This document shows positions 1-8,689 of a stretch of DNA of 64,000 nucleotides, one piece after another. Source of the stretch: Iodidimonas sp. SYSU 1G8 (GTDB lineage Bacteria; Pseudomonadota; Alphaproteobacteria; SMXS01). Numbering within the stretch: the first letter of the stretch is position 1; each line of letters begins with the position of its first letter. The DNA is taken from contig NZ_JBBYXJ010000001.1 in assembly GCF_039655775.1 (NCBI RefSeq), positions 558,001-622,000 on the forward strand. The letters are read 5' to 3'. The translations under genes and the position numbers were made by a program. Below the pieces are notes generated by a model that saw nothing but the letters and a program-made list of their open reading frames with translations, had not been told where the DNA came from and did no database searches.

Positions 1-276
<276 letters not shown>

Positions 277-277
277 G

Positions 278-1096
278 ATGTCTGTTTTTGCGCTGCCCGA
301 CGTCCCGTTCGACCTGTCCCACCACCGGATTCTGGTCACTAATGACGACGGGTTCGGTGCTGCGGGCATCGAGCGCCTCGAGGCCATCGCCCGCCGCCTG
401 AGCGATGATGTCTGGGTCGCGGCGCCCGAATATGAACAGAGCGGCACCGGTCACTCGCTGACCCTGACCCAGCCGCTGCGCTTCCGCGAAATGGGCGAAC
501 GGCGCTTCGCGGTGCGCGGCACCCCCACCGATTGCGTCCTGCTCGCGGTCAACAAGATCATCCCGGGCAAGCGGCCGACGCTGGTGCTCTCTGGTTTCAA
601 TCGCGGCGCCAACATGGGCGAGGACGTGACCTATTCGGGCACCGTCGCCGCCGCCATGGAAGGCACGCTGCTGGGTATTCCGTCCATCGCGCTCAGCCAG
701 TCGGTCTATCCCGGCGCGACCGATATCGACTGGGCAGGCGCCGAAGGCGCCGGCGAGCAGGTCATTCGGTGGCTTGCGTCCGCCGGCTGGCCGCCCGAAG
801 TCCTGATGAACGTTAACTTCCCCGATGCCCGTCGCGGGCCGGTATCCCAGATGGAAATCGTCGTGCAGGGCCAGCGCGATCCGGCGGACATCCAGTTCGA
901 GCAGCGCATCGACACCCGAGGCGAAACCTATTTCTGGATCGGTTACCGCCGGTCGCGCGAGCATCTGGTCGAGGGCACGGACATCAAGGCCGTGCGCGAG
1001 GGCAGGGTATCGGTCACCCCGCTGCATCTCGACCTGACCCACACGGCGACCATGACCGCCCTTGAACAGGCGGCGAGGGCGGCCGGCAATGACTGA
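278..1096 (+). CDS. surE: 5'/3'-nucleotidase SurE
   Basis: A 272-residue SurE phosphatase, which removes phosphate from nucleoside monophosphates in a metal-dependent reaction. The N-terminal motif ILVTNDDG, with its paired metal-binding aspartates (about residues 23-24), and the downstream SGFNRGANMGEDVTYSGTV segment with the conserved Asn are SurE hallmarks. Length fits the family (about 250-270 residues). The ATG is one base after the serS stop. The 3' end overlaps the pcm start by 8 bases. The surE-pcm pairing is widespread and is linked to stationary-phase survival and protein repair. Confidence 0.95.
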   Translation: MSVFALPDVPFDLSHHRILVTNDDGFGAAGIERLEAIARRLSDDVWVAAPEYEQSGTGHSLTLTQPLRFREMGERRFAVRGTPTDCVLLAVNKIIPGKRPTLVLSGFNRGANMGEDVTYSGTVAAAMEGTLLGIPSIALSQSVYPGATDIDWAGAEGAGEQVIRWLASAGWPPEVLMNVNFPDARRGPVSQMEIVVQGQRDPADIQFEQRIDTRGETYFWIGYRRSREHLVEGTDIKAVREGRVSVTPLHLDLTHTATMTALEQAARAAGND

Positions 1097-1721
1097 CGAG
1101 GCGCGGAAGATCCGCCTGCTGATGGAGCTTCGCCGCGCCGGCATCAACGATACGGACGTGCTGTCGGCCATCGAGCGGGTGCCGCGCGATCTTTTCGTCC
1201 CCGATGCCTTCCGCGACCGCGCCTATGAGGACACGGCGCTGCCGATCGCCTGCGGCCAGACCATTTCACAGCCTTACGTGGTGGCGTTCATGACGGCGGC
1301 GCTGCAACTGACCCGCCGGATGCTGGTGCTCGAGATCGGCACCGGTTCGGGCTACCAGACGGCGGTCCTTTCTCCGCTGGTGCGCCGCGTCTACACCATC
1401 GAGCGGCAACGCGACCTGATGATCGAATCGAGCGCCAAGTTCAAGCAGCTCCGCCTGACCAATGTGGTGACCCGCTTCGGCGATGGCTTCAAGGGCTGGC
1501 CGGAAGTCGCGCCCTTCGACCGGATCATCGTCACGGCCGCGGCCCGAGACATGCCGCAAAATCTGGTCAATCAGCTCTCCGATGGCGGCATGATGATCAT
1601 TCCGGTTGGACCCTCGGGCAATCAGACGATCATGAAAGTGACACGGCGCGGCGACGCCATCGACACCGCGCCCCTGATGCCGACGCGGTTTGTCCCCATG
1701 CTCGGCGGGACCGAGGGGTAG
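1089..1721 (+). CDS. pcm: Protein-L-isoaspartate O-methyltransferase
   Basis: A 210-residue SAM-dependent methyltransferase that repairs isoaspartyl residues in damaged proteins. The SAM-binding motif LEIGTGSGYQTAVL lies near residues 79-92, and the segment CGQTISQPYVVAFM is a conserved PCMT substrate-side motif. The ATG at 1089 lies inside the last surE codons and gives MTDEARKIRLL. An in-frame start at 1062 would add nine arginine-rich residues that look non-native, so 1089 is preferred. Translational coupling with surE is likely. Confidence 0.94.
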   Translation: MTDEARKIRLLMELRRAGINDTDVLSAIERVPRDLFVPDAFRDRAYEDTALPIACGQTISQPYVVAFMTAALQLTRRMLVLEIGTGSGYQTAVLSPLVRRVYTIERQRDLMIESSAKFKQLRLTNVVTRFGDGFKGWPEVAPFDRIIVTAAARDMPQNLVNQLSDGGMMIIPVGPSGNQTIMKVTRRGDAIDTAPLMPTRFVPMLGGTEG

Positions 1722-1777
1722 CGTTTTCCGCGACGGTTTCATTGAAGCGGCGCGGCAATGTTCTTAGGATCATGGGC

Positions 1778-2881
1778 ATGCAAGTAAACAGCGGCACCTT
1801 CGGCAAACTCGCGGCGGCTCTCGTCATTCTGGTTTTGGCAGCCTGCGAAACCCGCGAACCGCCCACGGCGCGTTATGTGCCGCCGGAGCCTCCGGCACGC
1901 GGTCCCAACTCTCCCTTTCCCGTTCCCGAGCCGGTCGACAAGCCGGAACCGGAATTCCCGATCGTGGCCGCGCCGCTCGGCAAGAAAGCCATCGCCACGG
2001 CCACGCTGGACGACGTCCCGGGCGGTGGCACCGCAGCGCCGCCGCCGAAGCGGCCCTCCTATGGCGGCAAGGCGTCGGCGCCGTCCGTGCCGCAAGGCAC
2101 GCCGAAACCTGCCGTTGCCGGCGAGCGGACCATTACCGTCGAATCCGGTGATACGGTCTACGCCCTGGCGCGGCGTCACGGCGTCAATGCGCGCGAGATC
2201 ATCGAACTGAACGGCCTTGAGCCGCCGTACGGCCTCAGGGTAGGGCAGAAGTTGCGTATTCCCGGCGGCGAGCGCCACTCGGTCGTTCCGGGCGACACCC
2301 TTTACAGTATTTCGCGGCGCTATGGGGTCGATATCGATTCCCTGACCCGGGCCAACGGCGTGGGCGAGAACAACGGCATCGTCATCGGTCAGTTGCTGGT
2401 CATCCCGGCGGCCACCGGCGGCGCGCTCGAGCCGGCGACCTCGGTGGCGGCGGTCGTGCCCGCCACTCAGGAGGCGGCGCCGCGCAAGCAGGAGAAGGTG
2501 CCCGGCGGCTTTATCTGGCCGGCCAGCGGTGAAGTGATCGCGACCTTCGGACCTCAGCGGGGCGGGGCCCACAGCGACGGCATCAACATCCGTCTCCCGC
2601 GCGGCACCAAGATCCAGGCGACCGCCGCCGGAACCGTCGTCTATACCGGCAACGAGCTCAAAGGCTTCGGCAACCTCATCCTGCTGCGGCATACGGCGGG
2701 CTGGGTTTCCGCCTACGCGCATAATGACGATGTTCTCGTCAGCAGAGGGCAGGCGGTCGGGAAGGGCGCCGTGATCGCCCGGGCCGGATCGAGCGGATCG
2801 GTCCAGGAACCCCAACTTCACTTCGAACTCCGCCAGGGCGCTCGGGCCGTCGATCCGATGCAATATCTCCCGCCCGTCTGA
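1778..2881 (+). CDS. LysM/M23 (degenerate LytM) lipoprotein, NlpD-like
   Basis: An outer-membrane lipoprotein of about 367 residues. A short hydrophobic leader ends in a lipobox (LAAC), followed by a Pro-rich linker, two LysM repeats (each with a G/SGDTxY core) and a C-terminal M23/LytM domain starting at GFIWPASGEV. In active LytM enzymes the first zinc ligands sit in HxxxD. Here the aligned stretch reads SDGIN, so the first His and the Asp appear lost, as in NlpD/EnvC, which activate cell-wall amidases rather than cutting. YAHND and LHFELR keep the later histidines. The start at 1778 has AGGA at 1766-1769; 1772 or a TTG at 1742 are possible. It lies in the surE-pcm-nlpD order. Confidence 0.85.
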   Translation: MQVNSGTFGKLAAALVILVLAACETREPPTARYVPPEPPARGPNSPFPVPEPVDKPEPEFPIVAAPLGKKAIATATLDDVPGGGTAAPPPKRPSYGGKASAPSVPQGTPKPAVAGERTITVESGDTVYALARRHGVNAREIIELNGLEPPYGLRVGQKLRIPGGERHSVVPGDTLYSISRRYGVDIDSLTRANGVGENNGIVIGQLLVIPAATGGALEPATSVAAVVPATQEAAPRKQEKVPGGFIWPASGEVIATFGPQRGGAHSDGINIRLPRGTKIQATAAGTVVYTGNELKGFGNLILLRHTAGWVSAYAHNDDVLVSRGQAVGKGAVIARAGSSGSVQEPQLHFELRQGARAVDPMQYLPPV

Positions 2882-2996
2882 CTTTTCTGCGCGCCATGTT
2901 TTCGTGGTAGCCGGTTCCGATTTGCGACTAGAGTGACGCTCCGCCAAACCGCGAGTCCACAATCGCGGGCGGAGCTGTTTCGAACCGGGGAACTTC

Positions 2997-3347
2997 ATGA
3001 TCGCCATGGCCAGCCAGCGCGCGCCCAGAACTCGGCCGCCGCGCATCTTCGCTTCCATCCTCATGCTCATTGGGCTCGCCTTGCTGGGAGGCGGAGCATG
3101 GCTCGCCGTGTTGGGCGGGTCCGTTTATTACGCCCTGGCAGGTCTCGACATCGTCGTCGCCGCGTTTTTGCTGTGGCGCGGCCGGTGGGCGGGCGTGCTG
3201 ATCTACTGGACCATGCTGATCGGAACAGTGGTCTGGGCGCTCTGGGAAGTGGGGCTCGACGGCTGGCAGTTGCTGCCCCGCCTCTGGCTCTTCACCGTGC
3301 TCGGGCTTTGGATGCTGACGCCCTGGGTGCGTCGCGGTCTGGATTGA
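2997..3347 (+). CDS. Membrane anchor subunit resembling the N-terminal domain of PQQ glucose dehydrogenase
   Basis: A 116-residue protein with four predicted transmembrane helices (about residues 19-42, 45-62, 68-90, 93-110) and a Trp-rich sequence with WALWEVGLDGWQLLPRLW. Fused membrane-bound PQQ glucose dehydrogenases carry this region as their N-terminal quinone-reducing anchor, normally with five helices. Here it is a separate gene that ends 10 bases before the catalytic gene at 3358. A purine-rich GGGGAA precedes the ATG. I infer that it docks the periplasmic dehydrogenase to the membrane and passes electrons to ubiquinone. Confidence 0.78.
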   Translation: MIAMASQRAPRTRPPRIFASILMLIGLALLGGGAWLAVLGGSVYYALAGLDIVVAAFLLWRGRWAGVLIYWTMLIGTVVWALWEVGLDGWQLLPRLWLFTVLGLWMLTPWVRRGLD

Positions 3348-3357
3348 GGGTCTGATC

Positions 3358-5286
3358 ATGAACATCCTCCACCGGGCGGCGATACTGGCGCTCCTGATCT
3401 CCATACCCGCCGGCGCCGCCGCGCAGGACGGCGAATGGCATCACTACGGTAACGATCAGGCCGGAACCCGTTATTCACCCTTGACCCAGCTCACGCCGGA
3501 AACGGTGCAAGGGCTGAAACCCGTCTGGACCTTCCGTACCGGCGCCGGCCAGCCAGCCAAAAGCCATTTGCAGGTCACCCCGCTCATGGTCGGTGACAGC
3601 CTCTACGTCTGCACCCCGGACAATCAGGTCATCTCACTCGATGCCGAAACCGGTGCCCAGCGCTGGCGGTACACGCCGCCGCCGCCCAACGACAGGCGGC
3701 GCACCTGCCGGGGGGTGACCTACTACAAGGTGCCGGACTCGGCCGGGGAGTGCGCGGAACGCATCTACACCAGCACCGCCGATGCCCGCCTGATCGCGCT
3801 GGATGCGCGCACGGGGGCGCTGTGTCCCGGGTTCGGGGTGAACGGCTCGGTCGACCTCAAGGCCGGCATGGGAACGGTGCGGCCCAATTATTATTTCGTG
3901 ACCTCCGCGCCGGCGCTGATCCGGGGCAAGCTGGTACTGGGCGGCTGGGTGGCCGACAATCAGCATGTCAATGAGCCGCCGGGCGTGGTCCGTGCCTATG
4001 ACGCCGTGACCGGCCAGTTCGCCTGGGCCTGGGATCCGGGAAGGCCGGGCGTGCATACCGAGCCCGGGCCGGGCGAGACCTATACCCTCGGCACGCCGAA
4101 TTCCTGGGCGCCCATGAGCGCAGACGAAGAACTGGGCCTGGTCTATGTGCCGACCGGCAACGCGACGCCGGACTACTGGGGCGCGCACCGGACGCCGGAA
4201 TCCGAGGAGTACACGAGCGCCCTCGTGGCGCTCGATGCCGCGACCGGCGAGCCCCGCTGGTCCTACCGGACGGTCCATCACGACGTCTGGGACTACGACG
4301 TCGCCTCGCAGCCGACGCTGACGGACATGGTGGTGGGCGGCCGCGCCGTGCCGGTGGTGATCCAGCCGACCAAGCGCGGTCAGCTTTTCGTGCTCGACCG
4401 GCGTACGGGCAAGCCGGTGACCAAGGTGGTCGAGCGGCCCGCGCCGCAGGGCGCCGCGCCGGGCGACTGGCTGGCGCCGACCCAGCCCTTTTCCGTCGGC
4501 ATGCCCAGCTTCGCGGGCGAGACCCTGACCGAGCGGGACATGTGGGGCATCACGCCCTTCGATCAGCTCTGGTGCCGCATCAAGTTCAAGCTCGCCCGCT
4601 ATGACGGCACGCTGACTCCGCCCAGCGTCAAACCCTTCATCACCTCGCCGGGCTATCTCGGCGGCATGGATTGGGGCGGGGTGTCGGTCGATCCTGAACG
4701 CCAGGTCATGATCGTGAACTGGAGCCGGATGCCCAACTACTCCAATCTCATTCCCCGGGCCGAAGCCGACGCCATGGGCATCAAGCCGGGACCGGAAGGG
4801 ATCGTGCCTCGCAAGCCGAGCGCGCAGGGCGGCACGCCGTTCGCGATCCGCACGGGCGCGTTCCTGTCACCCCTCGGTGTGCCCTGCATCGCGCCGCCTT
4901 ACGGTCTGATCACGGCCGTCGACCTGAAGACCCGCGAGGTGCTCTGGACAAGGCGCCTCGGCACCGCCAAGGAGAACGGCCCGTTCGGTATCCCCTCCAT
5001 GGTGCCGCTGACCATGGGCGTGCCCGCCATCGGCGGGTCGGTGGTCACCAAAGGCGGCCTGATCTTCATCGGCGCCAGCATGGACAGGATGTTCCGCGCG
5101 ATCGACCGCCGCACAGGCGAGGTCGTGTGGGAGGATCGCCTGCCGGCGGGCGGCCATGCCACCCCGATGACCTACATATCGCCGAAAAGCGGCCGGCAGT
5201 TCGTCGTCATCGCGGCGGGCGGTCATCTCGGCCTTGCCAGCCCTCTCGGCGATTACCTGATCGCCTACGCGTTGCCTCGGAACTGA
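3358..5286 (+). CDS. PQQ-dependent glucose dehydrogenase-type catalytic subunit (exported)
   Basis: A 642-residue quinoprotein dehydrogenase with its own cleavable signal peptide (residues 1-22, ending AGAAAQ). An eight-bladed PQQ propeller follows: the opening YGNDQAGTRYSPLTQL, the segment HHDVWDYDVASQPTL with the catalytic Asp region of membrane glucose dehydrogenase, and the closing GRQFVVIAAGGH and GDYLIAYALP. There is no haem c motif (CxxCH), which argues against an alcohol dehydrogenase quinohaemoprotein. The likely reaction is periplasmic oxidation of glucose or another aldose to the lactone. It is co-transcribed with the membrane anchor gene upstream. The substrate could also be quinate-like or another polyol. 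Confidence 0.85.
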   Translation: MNILHRAAILALLISIPAGAAAQDGEWHHYGNDQAGTRYSPLTQLTPETVQGLKPVWTFRTGAGQPAKSHLQVTPLMVGDSLYVCTPDNQVISLDAETGAQRWRYTPPPPNDRRRTCRGVTYYKVPDSAGECAERIYTSTADARLIALDARTGALCPGFGVNGSVDLKAGMGTVRPNYYFVTSAPALIRGKLVLGGWVADNQHVNEPPGVVRAYDAVTGQFAWAWDPGRPGVHTEPGPGETYTLGTPNSWAPMSADEELGLVYVPTGNATPDYWGAHRTPESEEYTSALVALDAATGEPRWSYRTVHHDVWDYDVASQPTLTDMVVGGRAVPVVIQPTKRGQLFVLDRRTGKPVTKVVERPAPQGAAPGDWLAPTQPFSVGMPSFAGETLTERDMWGITPFDQLWCRIKFKLARYDGTLTPPSVKPFITSPGYLGGMDWGGVSVDPERQVMIVNWSRMPNYSNLIPRAEADAMGIKPGPEGIVPRKPSAQGGTPFAIRTGAFLSPLGVPCIAPPYGLITAVDLKTREVLWTRRLGTAKENGPFGIPSMVPLTMGVPAIGGSVVTKGGLIFIGASMDRMFRAIDRRTGEVVWEDRLPAGGHATPMTYISPKSGRQFVVIAAGGHLGLASPLGDYLIAYALPRN

Positions 5287-5289
5287 ACC

Positions 5290-6174
5290 TTAGTCCAGCG
5301 TCCGGCCCAGACGTCCGGCCAGTTCTTGGATGAACTGCCAGGCGACGCGGCCGGACCGGGCGCCGCGCGTCACCGACCATTCCAGCGCCGCGGCGTGGAT
5401 GTCCTCGCGGTCGCCGGTCAGGCCGTGCCGCGTGCAATAGCCATCGATCATCGCCAGATAGTCTTCCTGGCTGCAGGTATGAAAGCCCAGCCACAGGCCG
5501 AAGCGGTCGGAAAGCGACACTTTCTCCTCGACCGCTTCCGCCGGATTGATGGCGGTGGAGCGTTCGTTCTCCATCATGTCGCGCGGCATCAGGTGACGGC
5601 GGTTCGACGTGGCGTAGAAGATTACATTGTCCGGCCGGCCTTCCAGGCCGCCTTCGAGCACCGCCTTCAGCGACTTGTAGGTCGTGTCGTCATGATCGAA
5701 GGACAGATCGTCGCAGTACAACACCGCCCGGCGGCTCTGGTCGCGCAACCCGTGCAGCAGGCGGGGCAGGGTGGGAATGTCCTCGCGATTGATCTCGACC
5801 AGCGCCAGCCCGCCGCCCGTATCCTTGTTCACCCTGGCATGCGCCGCCTTCACCAGCGAGCTCTTGCCCATGCCACGCGCGCCCCAGAGCAGGGCGTTGT
5901 TGGCGGGAAAGCCCTCGGCGAACCGGCGTGTGTTCTCCAGCAGGATGTCGCGCACCCGGTCGATACCATGCAGCTGCTCGATGTCCACCCGGTTCACCTT
6001 TCGGACGGGTGTCAGCCGATCGGGATCCGGATGCCAGATGAAGGCATCCGCGCCGTCCAGCGACAGCGCCTCGACGGGCGGCGGCGAACGCCGCTCCAGC
6101 GCCTCGGCAATACGCGTCAGGGCGGCCAGAATCTCATCGTTACGGGTTGTGTCGGTCACGGTCGATCCCCACAT
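5290..6174 (-). CDS. DUF815 family P-loop ATPase
   Basis: A cytoplasmic AAA-like ATPase of about 294 residues. The Walker A sequence GARGMGKSS is near residues 98-106, Walker B is in VLYCDDLSFD, and the arginine-bearing SNRRHLMPRDM segment is typical of DUF815. The biological role is not established. In alphaproteobacteria the gene commonly stands next to yajC, as here, transcribed divergently. The ATG at 6174 gives MWGSTVTDTT; a GTG at 6159 is also possible, and a further upstream start at 6243 would overlap the yajC promoter region. The stop is four bases from the dehydrogenase stop, so the two genes converge. Confidence 0.86.
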   Translation of the reverse strand: MWGSTVTDTTRNDEILAALTRIAEALERRSPPPVEALSLDGADAFIWHPDPDRLTPVRKVNRVDIEQLHGIDRVRDILLENTRRFAEGFPANNALLWGARGMGKSSLVKAAHARVNKDTGGGLALVEINREDIPTLPRLLHGLRDQSRRAVLYCDDLSFDHDDTTYKSLKAVLEGGLEGRPDNVIFYATSNRRHLMPRDMMENERSTAINPAEAVEEKVSLSDRFGLWLGFHTCSQEDYLAMIDGYCTRHGLTGDREDIHAAALEWSVTRGARSGRVAWQFIQELAGRLGRTLD

Positions 6175-6254
6175 GGGCAAAAGGCGCGGGACGTTACCAT
6201 GCGACCGCGCGAGGTCCAACGCTCGCCGCCACGAAACCGTCATCGGCCCTGCAT

Positions 6255-6282
6255 TTGCAAACGGGCCGGTGGCTTGTATAGT
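6255..6282 (+). promoter_or_regulatory. Sigma-70-type promoter of yajC
   Basis: TTGCAA at 6255-6260 and TATAGT at 6277-6282 with a 16-base spacer, 30 bases before the yajC ATG. This is inferred from consensus match only. GAGGAG at 6301-6306 is the likely ribosome binding site. Confidence 0.6.
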
Positions 6283-6312
6283 CCCGGCGCATTCTGAATA
6301 GAGGAGACGTTA

Positions 6313-6630
6313 ATGCCCGCTGAAGGCGCAATGGGACAAATCCTGCTGCTGGTCGCCATGTTCGCGGTTTTCTACCTGCTGCTCATCCGGCCGCAGCAGA
6401 AACGCGCCAAGGAACACCGCGCGAAGATCGCCGCCATCCGGCGCGGTGACACGGTCATCACCGCCGGCGGCGTGATCGGCAAGGTGATCAAGGTCGAAGG
6501 CGAGGAAGTCGTGGTCGAGATCGCCGAGAACACGCGCGTGCGCGTCGTTGCCCCAACCATCGCCGATGTCCGTTCCAAGGGCGAGCCGGTGAAGGTCGCC
6601 GACAAGGCGCCCGCCAACGACGCCGGTTGA
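6313..6630 (+). CDS. yajC: Preprotein translocase accessory subunit YajC
   Basis: A 105-residue inner-membrane protein with one N-terminal transmembrane helix (about residues 8-26), followed by the diagnostic LLIRPQQKRAKEH and a small cytoplasmic domain with TVITAGGVIGKV. YajC associates with SecDF and the SecYEG translocon. In most alphaproteobacteria secD and secF follow directly; here they do not, and the next gene begins one base after the yajC stop. GAGGAG lies 6 bases before the ATG. Confidence 0.95.
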   Translation: MPAEGAMGQILLLVAMFAVFYLLLIRPQQKRAKEHRAKIAAIRRGDTVITAGGVIGKVIKVEGEEVVVEIAENTRVRVVAPTIADVRSKGEPVKVADKAPANDAG

Positions 6631-6631
6631 C

Positions 6632-7012
6632 ATGCGGCTCGAGGAACAGGCGCAGCCCGGCGCGCTCCTGGTCCAGGGTTATGGCAGCGGTGGCTTCCGG
6701 CTGGGCGGAAAGCGCCATGAAGGATCGCTGATGATCCTGCCGACCGGTCCCCTGGACTGGCCGGTCGTCTCGGCGGAGGGAATTTCCCTCGCGCAGCTCG
6801 AACCGGTGCTGGCCCTGGCGGACCGCATCGACATCCTGCTGGTCGGCTGCGGTCTCGCCATGCGCCCCGTCGATCGTACCTTGGCCGAGAGCCTCCGTCA
6901 GAGTCACGGCATCTCGGTCGATTTCATGGACACCGGCGCGGCCTGCCGCACCTTCAACGTCCTGATGATGGAAGGCCGCCAGGTCGCGGCGGCGCTGATC
7001 GCCATCCAGTAA
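6632..7012 (+). CDS. Mth938-like domain protein (NDUFAF3 family)
   Basis: A 126-residue protein with the Mth938 fold signature: RHEGSLMILPTGPLDWPV, then DILLVGCGLAMRPV and FMDTGAACRTFNVLMMEGRQVAAALI. The family includes the mitochondrial complex I assembly factor NDUFAF3. In alphaproteobacteria the gene usually follows yajC-secD-secF. Here it starts one base after yajC, so both are probably one transcript, ending at the hairpin at 7026-7054. The molecular activity is unknown; a role in respiratory complex assembly is an inference from the family. Confidence 0.88.
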   Translation: MRLEEQAQPGALLVQGYGSGGFRLGGKRHEGSLMILPTGPLDWPVVSAEGISLAQLEPVLALADRIDILLVGCGLAMRPVDRTLAESLRQSHGISVDFMDTGAACRTFNVLMMEGRQVAAALIAIQ

Positions 7013-7025
7013 GGATGCGGGAGAC

Positions 7026-7054
7026 AAAAAAAGGGCGCCGTGAGGCGCCCTTTT
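7026..7054. terminator. Bidirectional intrinsic terminator
   Basis: A perfect GGGCGCC/GGCGCCC stem with a four-base GTGA loop (7040-7043), flanked by an A-run on one side and TTTT on the other. It can serve both the yajC-Mth938 transcript and the convergent PuuD-like gene. Confidence 0.85.
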
Positions 7055-7073
7055 CGTTTGTCTGCGAGACGGC

Positions 7074-7685
7074 TTACATCGAAAAGCCGTTCGAGCTCTG
7101 ACCGACCATCGCATAAAGCATGGGAATGGACAGCATCGTGTTGATCCGCGAGAACATCTTGGCGCGGGCGGCCGCCTTCGGCTTCTGATCGGCGGGGGCG
7201 TCCACCAGACCCAGCGCGATCTTCTGCGCCGGCCAGATGATGAACCACACGTTGAACCACATGATCATGGCGAACCACATGCCGTAGCCGATGCCCAGCT
7301 TCAGGGCGAGCGCATCGACCAGATAGTTGGACAGGATCGCGAGCAGCAGGCCCGTGATCAGTGTCGCCATGGCGCCCCAGCGGAACCAGAACAGCGCTTC
7401 CGGGGCGATGTGTTTGCTCACGCCGGGCTTATGTTCGTCCGGAATCTTGGGCATGGTCGGGATCTGGACGAAATTGAAGTACCAGAGCAGACCGATCCAC
7501 ATGACGCCGCTGATCACGTGCAGCCAGCGGACGATGAAAGCCGTGTAGCTGCTGGCGTGATCCGGCGCGCCTTGCCAGCCGCCAAGGCTGGCGCCGATGG
7601 TTGCCTGGGCCGCGAATACCATGAGAATGGTGAGAATGATGCCGGCGATAATTGTCGCCGGCAAAGAGTCGGTGATCTTAGACAT
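7074..7685 (-). CDS. PuuD-like (urate oxidase N-terminal family) membrane protein without cytochrome domain
   Basis: A 203-residue integral membrane protein with four or five hydrophobic segments. Conserved features include RWLHVISGVMWIGLLWYFNFVQIP, FWFRWGAMATLITGLLL and WFNVWFIIWPAQK, typical of the family that forms the membrane half of PuuD urate hydroxylase. Full-length PuuD has more helices and a C-terminal cytochrome c domain. This protein stops before any CxxCH, so urate hydroxylation cannot be assumed. Such short homologues are sometimes misnamed NusG-like. It sits between two genes that usually adjoin. Confidence 0.75.
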   Translation of the reverse strand: MSKITDSLPATIIAGIILTILMVFAAQATIGASLGGWQGAPDHASSYTAFIVRWLHVISGVMWIGLLWYFNFVQIPTMPKIPDEHKPGVSKHIAPEALFWFRWGAMATLITGLLLAILSNYLVDALALKLGIGYGMWFAMIMWFNVWFIIWPAQKIALGLVDAPADQKPKAAARAKMFSRINTMLSIPMLYAMVGQSSNGFSM

Positions 7686-7834
7686 ATTGTCTCTCCCCCT
7701 TTTGGCTCTAGATCAAGGCCCTGAGCAAGCGTTGATCCGTGGGCGGCGATGATACCACAACATCATGGGGGAACAAGCTGCACAGGCCACAAACAGGCCT
7801 TTGCATCCTAGGGCTTACAGGATAAATCCAGCGA

Positions 7835-8683
7835 ATGCAGGCCATCCCCCGACACATCTACCAATGCGCCGCGACCGTTCGCCGCGATGATCACGACAGG
7901 TACCTCACCGTGCTTCATGCGCGGACGCAGGACCGTCCCGCATTGTTCGGTCTCTACGCCTTCAACATCGAGATCGCCAAGACCCGCGAAGTGGTGTCCG
8001 AGCCGGCGCTCGGCGAGATCAGACTGCAGTGGTGGCGCGAAACCGTGGAACAGCTCTATGCCGGCCAGTGCCGCGAGCACGAAGTGGTGAAGGCGCTCGC
8101 CGACATCCTCGCCGCGCGCCCGCTGCCCCAGGCCGCGCTGCTCGATCTCATCGACGCCCGCGAAGGCGACCTCTACGACGAACAGCCCCAGACCCTCTTG
8201 GAGCTGGAAGCCTATGCCGAGCGGACCGGCGGCGGCATCCAGGCGCTGGCGGCGCTGTGTGTCGGCGCCACCAATGGCGCGTTGGAAGCCGCCCGCCACG
8301 TCGGCATCGCCTGGGCCCTGACCGGCCTGGTCCGCGCGCTGCCCTATCATGCGCGCCAGGGCAGGGTGTACATGCCGGCGGATCTGATGCGAGAGGAAGG
8401 TCTGGTCGATCCGCTGCGGCCCGACCGGGAACAGACCGAGGCGCTGGCGCGCATCCTGCGCCGCATCGGCGACCGTGCCCGCGGTCACCTGATCTGCGCC
8501 CGCCAGAAGGCCGGCGCCATCGCCGCGCCGGTCCGGCCGATCCTGCGCCTGGCCTGTCTCGCCGACGGCTATCTGGCCTGCTTGGAGCGCAGCGACTACG
8601 TGCCCGACACGGTCAACTACGAACGCGGCGCGCTCGGCCGCCAGCTGCGGCTGACCTGGGCCGGCCTGACCCGCAAGTTCTGA
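7835..8683 (+). CDS. Squalene/phytoene synthase family protein (NDUFAF6-like)
   Basis: A 282-residue protein of the trans-isoprenyl synthase fold, with ALFGLYAFNIEIAKTREVVSEPALGEIRLQWWRE near the N-terminus. The aspartate-rich DxxxD substrate motifs of true phytoene synthases are not clear, and no carotenoid genes are nearby. Together with the Mth938 neighbour this suggests the NDUFAF6-type branch, whose mitochondrial members assist complex I assembly. A catalytic prenyl synthase role remains possible. The gene converges on trmFO, with 6 bases between the coding ends. Confidence 0.78.
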   Translation: MQAIPRHIYQCAATVRRDDHDRYLTVLHARTQDRPALFGLYAFNIEIAKTREVVSEPALGEIRLQWWRETVEQLYAGQCREHEVVKALADILAARPLPQAALLDLIDAREGDLYDEQPQTLLELEAYAERTGGGIQALAALCVGATNGALEAARHVGIAWALTGLVRALPYHARQGRVYMPADLMREEGLVDPLRPDREQTEALARILRRIGDRARGHLICARQKAGAIAAPVRPILRLACLADGYLACLERSDYVPDTVNYERGALGRQLRLTWAGLTRKF

Positions 8684-8689
8684 GCCGGT

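Noticed and set aside
3330-3420. Possible frameshift joining the two glucose dehydrogenase genes
   Set aside because: The second gene has its own start and signal peptide, and a stop and 10-base gap lie between them.
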